64,000 bases of DNA from Pyrrhoderma lamaoense. Taxonomy: Eukaryota; Basidiomycota; Agaricomycetes; Hymenochaetales; Hymenochaetaceae. Each line of letters begins with the position of its first letter. Within the stretch, counting starts at the first letter, position 1. Below the pieces are notes generated by a model that was not told the origin of the DNA, ran no database searches, and worked only from the letters and a program-made list of their open reading frames with translations. Of the stretch, positions 10,799-24,044 are shown one piece after another. Location of the stretch: assembly GCA_002794735.1 (NCBI GenBank), contig NBAZ01000002.1:1674001-1738000 (forward strand). The letters are read 5' to 3'. A program made the position numbers and the translations under genes.

Positions 10799-12597
10799 AT
10801 GGACGCATTACCGCCTGTTGTTGTTGATAATGGTACAGGTGTAAGTCCGTCTAATCCTTCATATTAGTATATCTGATCTCTATGTACTATGTACTGACAG
10901 ATCAATATGTTTTACAATAGTTTGTGAAAGTTGGGTATGCTGGGTCTAACTTTCCTGAACATGGTACGTATAGCTATGTATCCTCTCACTTCAATCATCT
11001 CTTCAACCTTCCATCAATTATAACCCTCCTCTACCAACATCCACCAACATCCAACTCACTAATGCCTTATCACCCCACCTCACAGTCTTCCCATCCATCG
11101 TCGGTCGCCCAATCCTGCGCGCGGAAGAACGCATCGGGGACGTAGAGATCAAAGACATCATGGTCGGCGACGAAGCCGCCTCCCAACGTACCTACCTCCA
11201 AATCACCCAACCAATGGAACACGGCATAGTCCGTAACTGGGAAGACATGCGCCATCTCTGGGACTACACCTTCTCCCAAAAACTCCGTATCGATCCAGCC
11301 GGTCGAAAAGTCTTGCTCACCGAACCTCCGATGAACCCTAAAGCGAACAGACAGAAGATGGTGGAAGTGATGTTTGAGAATTATGGATTTGGTGGGGTGT
11401 ATGTAGCTATTCAGGCTGTTTTGACGCTTTATGCGCAGGGACTGACGACGGGCGTTGTTGTTGATTCGGGAGATGGGGTGACGCATATCGTACCTGTTTA
11501 TGATGGGTTTGCTATGCCGCATTTGACGAGGAGGTTGGATATCGCTGGGAGGGATGTGACGAGGTATCTGATAAAGTTGTTGTTGATGAGGGGGTATGCG
11601 TTCAATCGGACAGCGGACTTTGAGACTATTAGACAGGTTAAGGAGAAGTGTTGTTATGTCAGGTGAGTTTAGTGTTAAGAAAGAGGTGGATGTATGCGTT
11701 GTGTGTTTTGCTGATTTGGAAATCTAGTTATGACTTGGATTTGGATACCAAGCTTGCGGAGGAGACCACTGTTTTGGTTGAGAGCTATACTGTGAGTTCG
11801 TAGTTTCTTGTTTACAGTTGGGGTTTCCCACAATGCATGTCATTGTTGCGTACTTGACCGGCCACTCTCGGACTGCGTATCTCTGTCTAATTGGCATTGA
11901 ATCTTAAAATACACGTTATGAGAATCCCCCACAAAGTGCATAGAACCAAAAGCTGATCTAATCTAACTATCCATATTTCCGACCTACAGCTCCCCGACGG
12001 CCGGACGATCAAAGTCGGCCAAGAACGTTTCGCAGCGCCCGAATGCATGTTCCAACCACACCTCGTCGACGTCGAACAACCCGGGATGGCCGAGCTCTTA
12101 TTCCAGACGATCCAAAACGCCGCGGTCGACGTTCGAGCAGAGTTATATAAGCATATAGTGCTCTCTGGTGGGTCGAGTATGTACCCCGGTCTTCCCAGTC
12201 GGTTGGAGAAGGAGATGAAGCAGTTGTATTTGACGCGTGTCCTTGGTGGAGATGCGAGTCGGTTGAACGTGAGTTGACGTTATTGATTATTGAATGGTTT
12301 GTGGGATGAGAAGTGTGGTTACTAATGACAATTCTCGTTTTTTTTTAAATTATCTATCTATGATCATGACTATGACTCTTAACAAAACGATCTTACGAAA
12401 CCTCAACCAAAACGAAAAACCCAAAACAGAAATTCAAGATACGAATCGAAGATCCCCCACGGCGGAAGCACATGGTCTTCCTGGGAGGAGCCGTCTTGGC
12501 GGATATAATGAAGAACCGACAAGAGTTTTGGATTTCGCGTGAGGAGTGGTATGAGCAAGGAGCTCGGTCTTTGGATAAGCTCGGGCGCGGGGAGTAA
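10799..12597 (+). CDS. arp2: Actin-related protein 2 (Arp2/3 complex subunit)
   Basis: Arp2 pairs with Arp3 as the actin-like template of the Arp2/3 complex that nucleates branched filaments at endocytic patches. Six exons (10799-10840, 10921-10963, 11086-11662, 11728-11791, 11990-12268, 12430-12597) join in phase to 390 residues, the usual Arp2 length. Actin-fold signatures: [19 protein letters not shown] (phosphate 1 loop), [18 protein letters not shown] (phosphate 2), [19 protein letters not shown] (adenosine loop), and a C-terminus with [16 protein letters not shown], the Arp2-diagnostic block. Intron 4 is 198 nt. No frame problems. The G+C of exons 3 and 5 is clearly higher than that of the flanks. 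Identification is firm. Confidence 0.97.
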
Positions 12598-12877
12598 AAT
12601 TGAACGTTTTGAGGGGAAGCGATAGGGTGGGAGAGGGGGGGGGGTGGATTGAACTTTTTAATCCTTCTTACTCTTCTTATTCCTTTGTTTGTTTTGTTTT
12701 GTTTTGATAAGATGAATGTGTGAAGAAGTAGGGATAGGTGGGAGTAGAGAAATAAAGAAATGATTTAGTATCTATATTCAAGGTTAAGGGAAGAAGGAGG
12801 GGGGGATGACGTAATCGGAAGGGAGAAGTTTTAGGAACTTTGAAGCTAAGAAGGGGGAGGGGGTAGATCTTTCCCGC

Positions 12878-12895
12878 CTCTCTCTCTCTCTCTCT
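12878..12895. repeat. CT dinucleotide microsatellite
   Basis: Nine CT units in the Arp2 3' flank. A matching GA run occurs near 13979-13997 and a TG-rich run near 13078-13100. Confidence 0.8.
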
Positions 12896-15800
12896 GCCGT
12901 GCGTGTGGGTTGTGGTCATTGTTTTGTCCAGAGTTGTTGTTGTTGTTGATTCGTGTAAATTACTAATTAGATAGGGCGCCGAGGGAACGAAAAAAAAAAT
13001 AAACAAAGCGGGACCACGCGCGAACGATTTTGTGTTTTGTTTTGTTTTTGGCGAATTTCTGAAGTTTCTGAAACGTTGTGTGTATGTGTATGTGTGTGTG
13101 TTTTTATTCATTTTTCTCATTTTTTCATATTATGGTTTTTTTAAACTTTCAATAGACTATTCTTTATATGTCTCTTACACTCCAACCAAAAAAACAAAAC
13201 AAAACAAATAAAAGTCAAAGTCAAAGTCAAAACCCAACGGGGGGGGAGGGGAAAGTAGCTAAACGTACACGGTACAGAACACACCCACCCCCCTCTCACT
13301 AAACATCCATCCTCTCCAACAGAGATAATCTGATCACAATAGGGTTTCCCGTGTTGTCGATCATAGGATTTGATAACTGACACGTTATTTAGTATATTTA
13401 ATATTACTTAGCCCTAATATCAAATTCCCTCTTCCAATTTCAATACATGTATAAATAGACTTGTGAGAAGTGAGGTTTTTAGCGGTAAAAATGGATGGGA
13501 AGGGGCGGCGGGGTGCTAGGACTGCCCGGGGGTCCCTTTCTAACCGTTAAGAGGTTAAAAAATGATGATGATGGGATCGCTTGAGAGAGGCTAGGGTTGG
13601 AGGGAAATTTTTTTTGGATGGCTGTGTCCCTGAATTTTTTACAAAAATACAGCACTCTCTCCTTGGAATCGTAACTGTTAGATGTTTTTTTTTAGATTGA
13701 GTAGTCAATTTGTTGGAAAAGGTTGTATATATGCGTATATTATATATAACCCATACGGGGATTTTTTCACGTGTCTCTAAAAAAAAATGACTCGCGTCCC
13801 TGGGATTTTCTCAATTTTAGTTTTTTTTGGGATATCTGTTATTTTTAAAGATATATCCCCTACCAGCTTCTTTTTTTTAAACTTTTTCCCTTCTCTTTCT
13901 CTTCACCTTTTTTTTTTCCTTAATTCAATTATAATTTTTTTTATAAATCCGTGTCTGTGTTTGTGCCCGGGTAGAGAGATTAGAGAGAGAGAGAGAGAAC
14001 CCGACCCGCGCAAACCAGTTCCAAAGTTCAGGTTGACTGCTTGGAAGAAAGAAAGTAAAAAAAAAAGTTGCGAGTGGCCCCGACGGGATCTCACTTCTTC
14101 CAAATTTCTCTAATCCATCCATCTTTCCTCCACCCCTCCCCTCCTCCACTCTTCCTCCTTCTTACCCTCCGTGTCTTTCGTAGATTACTTTGTGCTTCTT
14201 CTTTCATTGGCGGGGCGGGACAGCTTCTTCCTGAACGAACGCGTTTTTGACACGGTGAGGGTAAAAGGCAAGACGAAGGAAAGGACACTGTCCCTCTCAC
14301 TCGACTGACCGACCGTTTGAACGAAGAAGGAAAGGGAACGCGACAGAAGGGTATAAAGGTTAAGGTATGTACGAGTATTTTAATATGATAAACTGAATAA
14401 CACCATATACACCTTCATATCCCGTGATTTTACACATATATCCTTTATCCCTTCTCCTCTTTCCTACTATACATCCCCCCTCCCCTTCTTTCCCTGTCCC
14501 GCCGCCGGTTTCCGCTTTTTTTTTGTTCGTTCCCCCTCTCCTCACTTCCTCGCTTGTTGAGTGGTTTTCTAAACGAACCAAGAAAACGCGTCTCTTCTTC
14601 TCTTGCTCTTTCCCCGTTTTCTAAACTTTTCATCCCGTGTCCGTTCCCCGTTTCCGTTACCCCCCACCCCCCCGTCTCTCCAGCACGTTCAGTTCAGGTA
14701 CTTACCTACGTCTAATAGGCTAGGACGGAACACAACAAAGGCACTAAGCCGACAGAATCCCAACAAAGCTCGGCTAAAGAGAAAACGAAAAAGAGGGGGG
14801 AAGGAAAGTTTAACCTATCCAAACAACCCTGAGAGGTTCCGGAACCACAGGTCCCTCTCCTCTTTCTCTCTAAACCTAAACAGTTAGGAAATAACAGAAA
14901 AAAAATCGTTATTTTCTATTTTCCCCTTACCCTTTTTTCCCGTTAGCAAACCACTTTCCTCCCTTTCCCTTTTCCTCACCAGCTCTTCCGCTCTTCCGTT
15001 TATCACCTTTTATTCCTTTTTCCCCCCTACGTCTACTCTATTACTCTATTACTCTCTTTTTCTTTCCCTGACCTAACCGGTTTTGAAGAGAGAGACAGAG
15101 AAAGGGAGATCCTATCCCGAAAAAGAAAAGAGGAAGAAAGAGAGAGGACCTTTATTTTTTTTGCAAATTCTTCTTAAGTCCCGCTTAAAACAGGTCCGCG
15201 CAGCACAACGCACTCATACGCGTTATACATACAATCCCATACATACATACATACAACCTCTCTTCCCCTTCCCTCCTCCCCCGCTCCCCTTCTCCTTCTC
15301 CCTTTTTCCCTTTGGGTATTTTCCAACAACTTCAACAGCAACGTGAACACCCTCGACTTCTCATCCCCCCCTACCCCTTCTCGTATTTTTTCTCTACTGG
15401 TGTCCCTTTGTTCCCGCTTAGCAAAGGAATAACTCCAATAAGGCATAGAGAAGAAAAAAAATCAGGCCGTACGTGGTATGTGTTGGTTTTTATGTTCCGT
15501 GATCTTTTCCCTCTCTCTCCTTAAGTATTAACTGACGCGTGCATCCCGCCCCCTCCCTCAACTTCGTCTTTCGCTTTCCCCCCCTCTTTTCCCTTTGTTT
15601 ACTCCCGATATCGACCTATTTGTGACTTTGGGGGTATCTTACGCCGTAACCTCCCTTTGTCTCTTGATACAAGTGAGTACCTCCCTATCCCCCCTCCTTC
15701 CTCCTCGAGTTTTTATACTTGTTCCCCCTCCCTCTACTTCCGGATTTCTCAAGTCGCGTTGTTTTTTCTTGCGATCTTAGGTTTCCTCTGTTGCCTTCCT

Positions 15801-16691
15801 TTCTCTTCTTTTTGAAAGGAAGCAAATAGTACTTTCAATTTCTAAAGTCTTAGCCGTTGAGCTCCCCTTTCATCGTACGTCTACCTCTTTTCTCTCTCTT
15901 TCAACCTGTACTACCTCTCCTCCCCGCCGCCCTCGGGACGCGTCAGTCACGTATTCAACTCTATTCTCCGTACTTTCAACTTTGGAAGATAGAATATCTC
16001 CTTCACCCTTACACTATTCCACTAGTCCCTATATAGTATCCAGTATTCACTGTTCACTATCTCTTCCTCCTCTACTATCCCGTCGGGACGGGTCTATTCG
16101 TCACATTTCTGTTTTCCTTCATATATTTATCTCGTCCTTTGAACTATAAACCGCTCTCTTCCCCATCTATCCCCTTCGCGTTTAATCATCGGGAAAAGTC
16201 AAGTCTTTTGTTATCTATATTAAAACCTTCCCGTTCTCTTCTTTCGTTTTATCATATATCAAAGACTATCAGAGATAAAGAGAAGAGTTGGTGAACGGGG
16301 GAGGGCAGGACGAAGTAGTGAACTACCTCTGCGGATTTTTTGATTTCTTTCTTTTTCATTCCCGTTCCCGATCCTGAAAGAGCGAGCTTTTTTGGATTGT
16401 TATCGTGCATCATATATCATACTTTCATCATACTTTCTATACTCTTCCTTTCTCTCTGTCTCGAGCAAAAACAAAACAAAAGTCATTACTCATTCTTCTA
16501 TTTTCTAGAGTTCACCCTTACATCCCTTCCCTCGCTCTTTGATCATTCAACTAGGTCAACAGGCTTCAGGCTTCGTAACATCTACAAAGGAAAAAGAGAC
16601 GAGAGAGAGGAAAAAGGAAAAGAGGACCAAGTATCGCCTTAAAGTAGCTCGTCGGCCCTGCGACTAGCATACACACACATATATACACACA

Positions 16692-16710
16692 TACGTACGT
16701 ACGTACGTAC
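16692..16710. repeat. ACGT tetranucleotide repeat
   Basis: Perfect ACGT repeats inside a longer alternating ACACAC/ATATAC/ACGTAC tract (about 16670-16725) in the HSF upstream region. Alternating purine-pyrimidine DNA of this kind is flexible. Confidence 0.75.
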
Positions 16711-17151
16711 ACATACGTATACGTATAAAGGTCTATAAGCGGCATACGCCTTTATTGCTTTTTGACCCCTCCTTATCGTTCGTCTTTCCTTCCTGAGCTT
16801 CCGGGCTTCTTGAGCTTTTTGTGGATCCATCTCTGGTTGGATTTAGAAGGGCTTTCTTTCGACTTACCACTACCACCACCACTACTACAACTACTAGCGC
16901 GGTAGTTCTCATCTTTATCTTCGGGTAATACTGACTTTATACGTCGTTTCTAACAAAGAAGGAGACGAGGAAAAGCCGTTTGTCCACTTGCATCTAGGTC
17001 TTGGGTCTTGGGGTCCCTTTTTCTCCTGGACTTTTTGGATATCTGGTTTTAGGATAGAGGAGACACGTTAACGCGTAACCTCGCACATACATACACAAAA
17101 CGCACAAAGGAGAGGACAAAAAAACAAACAAACACTTTTACGCATATAGCT

Positions 17152-17173
17152 AATCAATCAATCAATCAATCAA
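17152..17173. repeat. AATC tetranucleotide repeat just before the HSF start codon
   Basis: Five and a half AATC units ending 26 bp before the ATG at 17200, presumably within the 5' leader. Confidence 0.75.
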
Positions 17174-17199
17174 TTGAATACATACCGTAGAAAAAAAAT

Positions 17200-20100
17200 A
17201 TGGATATGGATACGCATCCATCTTTTTCTCAAGGTCTACCTTCACCAGGAGGTGTAGATAGTTTTCCTACTCCATCGGACCAACAACAACAACAGGCACA
17301 ACACTCACCAACAGATCATCATCACCCCCTTCACCAACATCCACAACATCCTCAGGCTATACCTATCCCACAGCATCATCATCATCAACATCATCAGCAC
17401 CCACAACATCAGCAACATCAACAACAACAACAACAACATCAATATTTAATGCATCAGCAACAACAGCAAGTTGGCGCCTCGCCTTCTTCGGTCTCGTCAC
17501 TTGATCATTATCCGTTTTATACGCCCTCGACTTCTGCGCAGTCGCGTGAGGGTGTGTTAGTAGAGAGAGGGGATGGGAATGGTAACAGTACTAATGTCGG
17601 CGGAGGAGGCGGAGTTCAAAGACCAGGTAGCGCATCGATGGATACCAGAGGTGGAGGATCCTCAACACCAGCAGCAAGCCATAACCCTCACCCTCACTCA
17701 CATCCTCATCCTCATCCACACCATCAACACCATCCACATCATCAAAATCCACATAACAACAACCACGGCCACGGCCAGAACCACGCACAAACACCAACGT
17801 CAACTCTCTCACTCAACATCTCGAACCTGTCCGTGACGAGCCCGACGAACCTGAGTCCGATCACGCCCTCTCCGCACCCGAGCACGGCTAGTACGTCAAA
17901 CGGCTTAAGTCCGATCACGCCCCTCTCGCCTCACGTAGGCGCCGGGCTCGTTGGCGTTGGCGTTAGTGGCGTAGGAGGAGGAGGAGGGGGAGGAGGGGCG
18001 TGACGCCTAGAGTAGGAGGAGTCAATGGGGGTGGTAGTAGTAATGGGTCTGGAGGAGGAGGAGGTGGTGGTGGTGGTGGTGGAGGAGGGTTGTTTGCCTA
18101 CGGTCCGCCTACGCCTGTGAACACCACCCCAGGAGGAGGGAACGAATACGACCCACCGTTGACCATGCAGGCTTCCCAACAGGGTGCTACTGCCGGTGGT
18201 GGTGGTGGTGCAGGGAATAGTAATAGTGGGAATGGTGGTGCTGCTACTGCCTCTGCTGGTGCTGGTGGAGGAGGAGGACAGCAGCAACAGCAACAACGAT
18301 CAACGGCTAGCTCTAGGTCCAGTTCTAGTTCTGGGAAGAGTAGTATCCCGAGGAAGAGGAGCTTTACAGGCAGCACCGTCGGTATTAGTACCGGTCTCGG
18401 AGGGATTGGAGCCTCCGTCGGCGGCGGCGTTGGCGGGATGGGTGGTGTCGGAATCGGAGGCGTTGGAGGTGTTGGCGGAATAACGGGCTTACAGTCCTTG
18501 AGTATGAGCGTCGAGGAGGACGAAGCTGGACCTGGCGTGGATGTCGATGTCGATTTCGGAACTGGGATGAGCGTCGGGATGGGTGTCCCCTTTGGTCAAC
18601 ACCAACATCAGCATTCTCAGCAGCAACAACAACAGCAGCAGCAGCAGCAAGCTGGGCTTAGTGGACTTGGGATTGGAGGGCTGGGGGGATTGGGAGGCTT
18701 GGGGATGTATCATCATCATCCTCACTCTCAACACCAACACCAACACCAACCGGCTCACTCCCAACAACACCAGTATGAGGATAATACGGATATGAGACGT
18801 GGTGGTGGAAGCCCAATTGACGGAAGCGGAGGCGAAGATGGAGATGGTGTCGGAGATGGGTTGGGTAGCGGGAGCAGTACCGGCGGCGGAGGAGGCGGTG
18901 GAAATGGGGGTAGCGGAGGAGGAAGTGGAGGGAGACTACACTCGTTAGCCAGTTTAGAAGACTTGGGGTTGGGATCTGGCTTAGGCGGTGGTGGTAACGG
19001 GCCTCCGAGTGCTGGTGGAGCTGGAAGTGGGAGTGCTGGAGGAGGGTTTGGAGGTATACCGAAAGCGAGTGGGTCGAATAACTTTGTGGCTAAGTTGTAT
19101 CAGTATGTGTTCTCTTTCCCTCTTTCTCTCTCTCCTTTTCTCCCCTTACTGCTTTCTACTTGGACTATCTTATGTGTTTGTTCATAGACTAACTGATTTA
19201 TTCTCTATTGACTTTATTTGATAGGATGATAAGCGATCCAAAGTCGTCACATTTCATACAGTGGACTGAGTTAGGAACCAGGTGTGTGTTTATGTGTATG
19301 TGTGCTTCAAGGAAACCTTTGAAACTAACCAATCTTATCCTCTTCCCTCTTTCTGGGGGTTTTTATCACTTGTCGTTATCTTAATTTTTTTGTGTAGCTT
19401 CGTAGTCTCAAACGTAGGAGAGTTCAGTCGGACGATTCTCGGCGCGCATTTCAAGCATAATAACGTGAGTAATTCTGAGTTTTTTTATAAGATTATATAT
19501 ATATCTTCGTGCTCTCCCTCCTTCATTTTCTCTTCATATTTTATATGCTGTGTATAAAATTATGAAAAAGTAGAAATATAAAGGAAGGGGCAGAAGTTAG
19601 CGACGTCGAGAGAAAGGAAGAGACATGATTTGCATTTTTTTCTCTCTCTTCCTCTTCCCTCCTCCACCCCTTCACCCCTTCCTTCCTTCTTTAATTTCCG
19701 AATTTGAAACTAAACGAAAAGTATAAAAAAGAAAAAAGAAACTGATTGGCTCTCTTCTCTTCTTCTTTTTTTATATATACCCTAATATCTATAAAACAAC
19801 AACGACGAACGACAATATAAACCTTGCGGATCCTTAAACGATCCTTTCGTTTTTACGTTTACCTCATTCCCCCCCGCGCCCCCTTGTCCGATCTTGTGGA
19901 TCCCCTTTAACTCACCGCCTAATCACCACTACCACGTTTATTTTTAATCGCCGGGGTTTCATTTTCCTTTCCTTTCGCTTTGATTTTTTTGTGTGTGTGC
20001 TTTGGAACGTGGTTCTTCGCTTCTTTCCGCACGTTGTCTTGGGTTTCGCCCGGTGGTATCGTATATTGGGTGGTATAACTGATTGTATATGATGATGGAT

Positions 20101-23100
20101 GAATACCGAACGTGGACCTTCTGTGTGTTGGGGGGGTACCACTGATCCACTCCCTGCACCTCCTTTTCTCCCTTTAATTCACGCCTTCTTTCTTCTTTTT
20201 TCTTTCTTCTTATGCATCGACTCATTCATTCATGTATTCTATCATATCAAAACCTCCTGGATGATCGGACGTTTGATCCCCCATCTCTCCCCCAATCTTT
20301 TTTCTTTCCTTCTTCTATCTTTTTCTTTCTTCATCATTATCATCATCATTATCTTCTTCTTGTTTCATCATTTCTTGGTACTTCCTTCGTTTCCGGGATT
20401 TTCTTACTTACGGACTGGTGGGGGACAAACGAACGAACGGTTGAATGGACCCAAAAAAACTCACGGAACGCACGGACGTACACAAATACGTATACACGTT
20501 ACATTACATTGCATTGTATGCATGGATGCATGGATGGACACCATCTTCACGCCCCCTTTTCCGGCACGGTCAACTTACACATCAACACTTGATATGTGAT
20601 ACAAAATTTCCGAACACGCTCACGGATACCCTAACCCCCTCGTATCATTGTATCAACCAAACATCAACAAAAAAAAAATTAAATTATACGTTCTCGAAAC
20701 ACGAATCATAAAATGATAAAACCGCAATCACAAACCGACGAAAAAAATATCATCTTTCACAAAAAAAAAAATCAATTTACATCCGCGTATATACAATCTC
20801 CGTACGAAATGGACGGATGGACGAACGAACGAACGATTGGGCGTTGGATTGGTTTGGGATATAAACAGTTTTCAAGTTTTGTGCGTCAGTTGAATATGTA
20901 TGGGTTTCATAAGATCAATAGAGTGAGTTCCCTTCATCTTTTTATTTCTTTTGTCGTCATCCTCCCCTTCCTCTCCGGCGCCAAAACACACACACACACA
21001 CAACTCCTTCATCTCTTACCTTCATTTCTTTCCGCAAACTATACGTTTTCTGGCTTTTATTTTTATTTTTATTTTTGGTTCCGCATGATTTGCGTTTCCT
21101 ATTCATTCTTCACCACATACCACTCCATTCCAAATTTCCCTTCGACTCTTTTCTTGGCCTTTAAGGGCCAGGGTGAGTGAGGGAAGATAGAAAGGAGAGA
21201 ATGGGTACGATCCTTTCCCTTCTTTGTCCCGGCCGGGTGGACCGCTTTGAGCGGAAGTTTATTCTCTATTCTTTATTTTTTATTTTTTGATCTCTCGGTT
21301 AATATGACTCTTCCTTCTCTCTTCTTTCTTCTTTATATCGCCCAAATCCATTCCTTGTCTCCATTCTTACTTTCTAATAATTGAGAAAATTTGATGAATT
21401 GATAAACTGACTAACGTTTTATTCCCTTTATATTTCATCATAATCACGATCATATCTACTCCAATCCCCACTTCCCCCGCTCGACATTTCGTATCAAACA
21501 ACAACAACATACGAACTACTAAACCAAACATTCGGACTAACGCAAAAACTCCAAAATAACAAAAAACAATATAAAACAACGTCTCAACACTATATCTAGA
21601 CCCCACGCGCACAACGAACGTCGACAGACGCTCAAACCTGGGAATTTTCACACCACAAATTCCTCCGAGGTCGACCAGACCTACTAGACGAAATAAAGCG
21701 CAAAGCGTTGGAACCGGACCCGAGTGTGAAGCACCGGGTGGAGTTACCTGGCGAGGTAGCCGCTCAGTTGGGTGCGATGAGGGAGCAGAATCGGAGGGTT
21801 GTGAGAGCGCTTGAACATGAGCGGGCTAGGGTGGAGAGGTTGACGAGTGTGGTGAAGACGTTGCATGAGATTTTGAGTAAGCTTTGTCCTGGGAGCTGTG
21901 AGTCAATTCGTCTTTTTTCTTTTACCCTTCTATCTCTCTCTCTTTTCTCTTTTTCTTTACCACTTCCTTCTTCTCCTTTCTCGATGAGTGAAACCTTCCC
22001 CCTCTATGGTTCCTCCGAATCCCTGGATCCCCCCCCCTCGCGGGTTCTATTTGACTATAAATTAGTCTAAGAAGGTTAATAAAAATGGTTATTAAGCTTT
22101 CCCCCTCCCCTTCTTACTTTCTAAAGTGAAAAAAGGGGGTCTTCTATTCCTATCAAATTTTACGTTTTTACGTTTAACATTTTTTATCCCTTTCTTTCTC
22201 TCTTCCCTTCGCCTCAAATTGACTGGTTACTGGGTTACTGACTGCCCCTATCTTATCAATTATCAATATTAAATTTCGTTATGAAATTCACGTCTTTGAT
22301 TCGTTACTTCGATTCCTTCCTTCGTTCCGTGTCGCCGTGTTCCGTCTTTGGTCCTGTGGATGCTTCTGTTCGTTCCGACGACGACGATGACGATGATGAC
22401 GACTTGCGTTCTCCTCCGACGTCTGTATGGGGGATCTTCTGGTAATTTGGTCCTCCGTTCGGCTTCCGTGCATCACCACCCCTGCTCGATATTGTAATTT
22501 CGAAATTACTCGGTTGGTTTCTGTTGTCTCCATTCCATTCCTCTTTGGTTCCTAATTTTCCGTCGGGGAAACTTAATCAACCTTATTGCTATGGTCGCTC
22601 TCTCGGGTTGCAATCTCCATCTTATGTTTAAACTAAACTCGTCATGCCGGGTGTTCATCTTCGAAAACCTTCGAAAACCAAAAAATCTATCAAAATCAAA
22701 ATCAAATCAAAAAAACCCAATAATGATTTCTTTTTTTATTCTTTGGTTATTTTATTATTCATTCTTATCTATTTATTTTAAAATTCGTGAATTTAAAAAA
22801 AATTGACGAATTTCTTTTTAAAAAATAAACTCGGAAATCGATGACTATAAATGGGGTGGTTATAATTACTAATTCTTGTGGGGGAATGTCTCTTTCCCTT
22901 TTCCCTGGAATTTTTTGTGGATGGATGCCGTTAACGACTTTGTCGGTACCGATAACCACGCGAACCACGTTGATGATTCCGCTATTTTAACTAACAATGG
23001 TAATACATGGACCTAACAATGGTAAACTGTATTGTGTATGGATCATCTGGATGGAATGACTGGATGAACGACTGTTCGAATGCATGGGAATGGGATATTC

Positions 23101-24044
23101 GATGATCAATTATACTAATCCTCTATATCTTTATTTTTTCTTTGATCTTCCTAAACTTAACTTCACTCATCACCAAACTAAAACTAAACATCTATTCTTT
23201 TTTTTACGATTTTTTTATTTTTGAAAATCAATCTATAGTGCCCGCCTTCCCACCAGAATTATGGGACGTTGGAGATAACCCACCGATATTTATTACTTCT
23301 CCAGCTTCAGCAGGATCGTCTTCTTCCGCATCGCGATACCCTACGATGTCTATACCTTCCGCTTTCCATACGTTACCCTCGTTTAGTCCTACTTCAAGCC
23401 CTACAGCAGCGGACTTCCCACCTCATCATCCTATACACCAACAAGGTGGTAGCGGACCTTCGCATCATCATCACCCACAGCAACAACAGCAGCATCATCC
23501 ACATCATCATCTACCGAGAGCACATAGTATGCAAAACATACAGTATGATCAAGCGTATGGGCATCCTAGCCAGACAGCTCGGTATGATACCAATGGGTTG
23601 GGGGACGGGGATATGGATATAGATGGGGTAGATACTAGGAAGAGACAGAGGACTGGACCGACGTTAGCCGTCAACACAGGTTCCTTGGTCGGTCTCGGGA
23701 ACGGGATCAACAGTGCCGGGAGCGGTGGGGGTGGCGGGAATAGTCTAGGTGGGGGTGGTGATCCTGGGAAGAGGTTAAGTCGAGCTAGGAGTGATAGTGC
23801 GCCGCTTGGGTATGGGTTAGGAGCCGCTTGGGGAGCTGGGGGTCCGAGGCCTAGGAGTGGGTCTGGGCTTGCGCATCCTAGGGGATTGAGTGGGTTAGGG
23901 ATGGGAGGCGGTGGTCCTGGAGGACTCACGTTGTCTGCTGCTGGAGGTGGAGGGAGAGAAGACTTGATGGTTAACATTAGTGGGACTAGTCGAGTACATG
24001 GACCTACTAGCCCGCTTGTGAACGTATCTCCGAAGATGGGGTGA
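17200..24044 (+). CDS. Heat-shock-factor-type transcription factor with long introns
   Basis: Nuclear regulator with one HSF-type winged-helix domain that would bind nGAAn repeats, followed by a coiled coil. Exons: 17200-19102, 19225-19281, 19398-19464, 20869-20922, 21600-21897, 23239-24044, about 1061 residues if one G is restored in the 17995-17998 run. The DNA-binding domain (about 626-732) is assembled from five exons: NNFVAKLYQMISDPKSSHF, IQWTELGTSFVVSN, recognition helix FSSFVRQLNMYGFHKINR, and WEFSHHKFLRGRPDLL. A heptad-rich segment around EQNRRVVRALEHERARVERL is the likely trimerisation coil. No receiver domain was seen after the coil, arguing against Skn7. About 620 residues of His/Gln-, Gly- and Ser-rich sequence precede the domain. 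Introns 3, 4 and 5 are 1404, 677 and 1341 nt. The last exon opens with FPPELWDVG and is Gly/His-rich. Confidence 0.9.

Larger units (their letters stand above)
12598..17199. other. 4.6-kb pyrimidine-rich region upstream of the HSF gene
   Basis: No credible coding gene. Open frames here are low-complexity readings of C/T tracts (for example 14100-14250, 14420-14700, 15240-15800, 16130-16560). From about 13.8 kb the + strand is strongly pyrimidine-biased, which fits a very long promoter or 5' leader for the HSF gene. The 3' end of Arp2 lies at the left. No TATA element or start site can be assigned with confidence. Confidence 0.5.

Noticed and set aside
12677..13120. 147-codon - strand frame after Arp2
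   Set aside because: Translation of microsatellite-like and C/T or A-rich tracts with no domain.
17200..18003. A separate gene ending at 18003
   Set aside because: The next frame continues the same Gly/His/Gln-rich protein directly into the HSF domain; one missing G in a run explains the stop.
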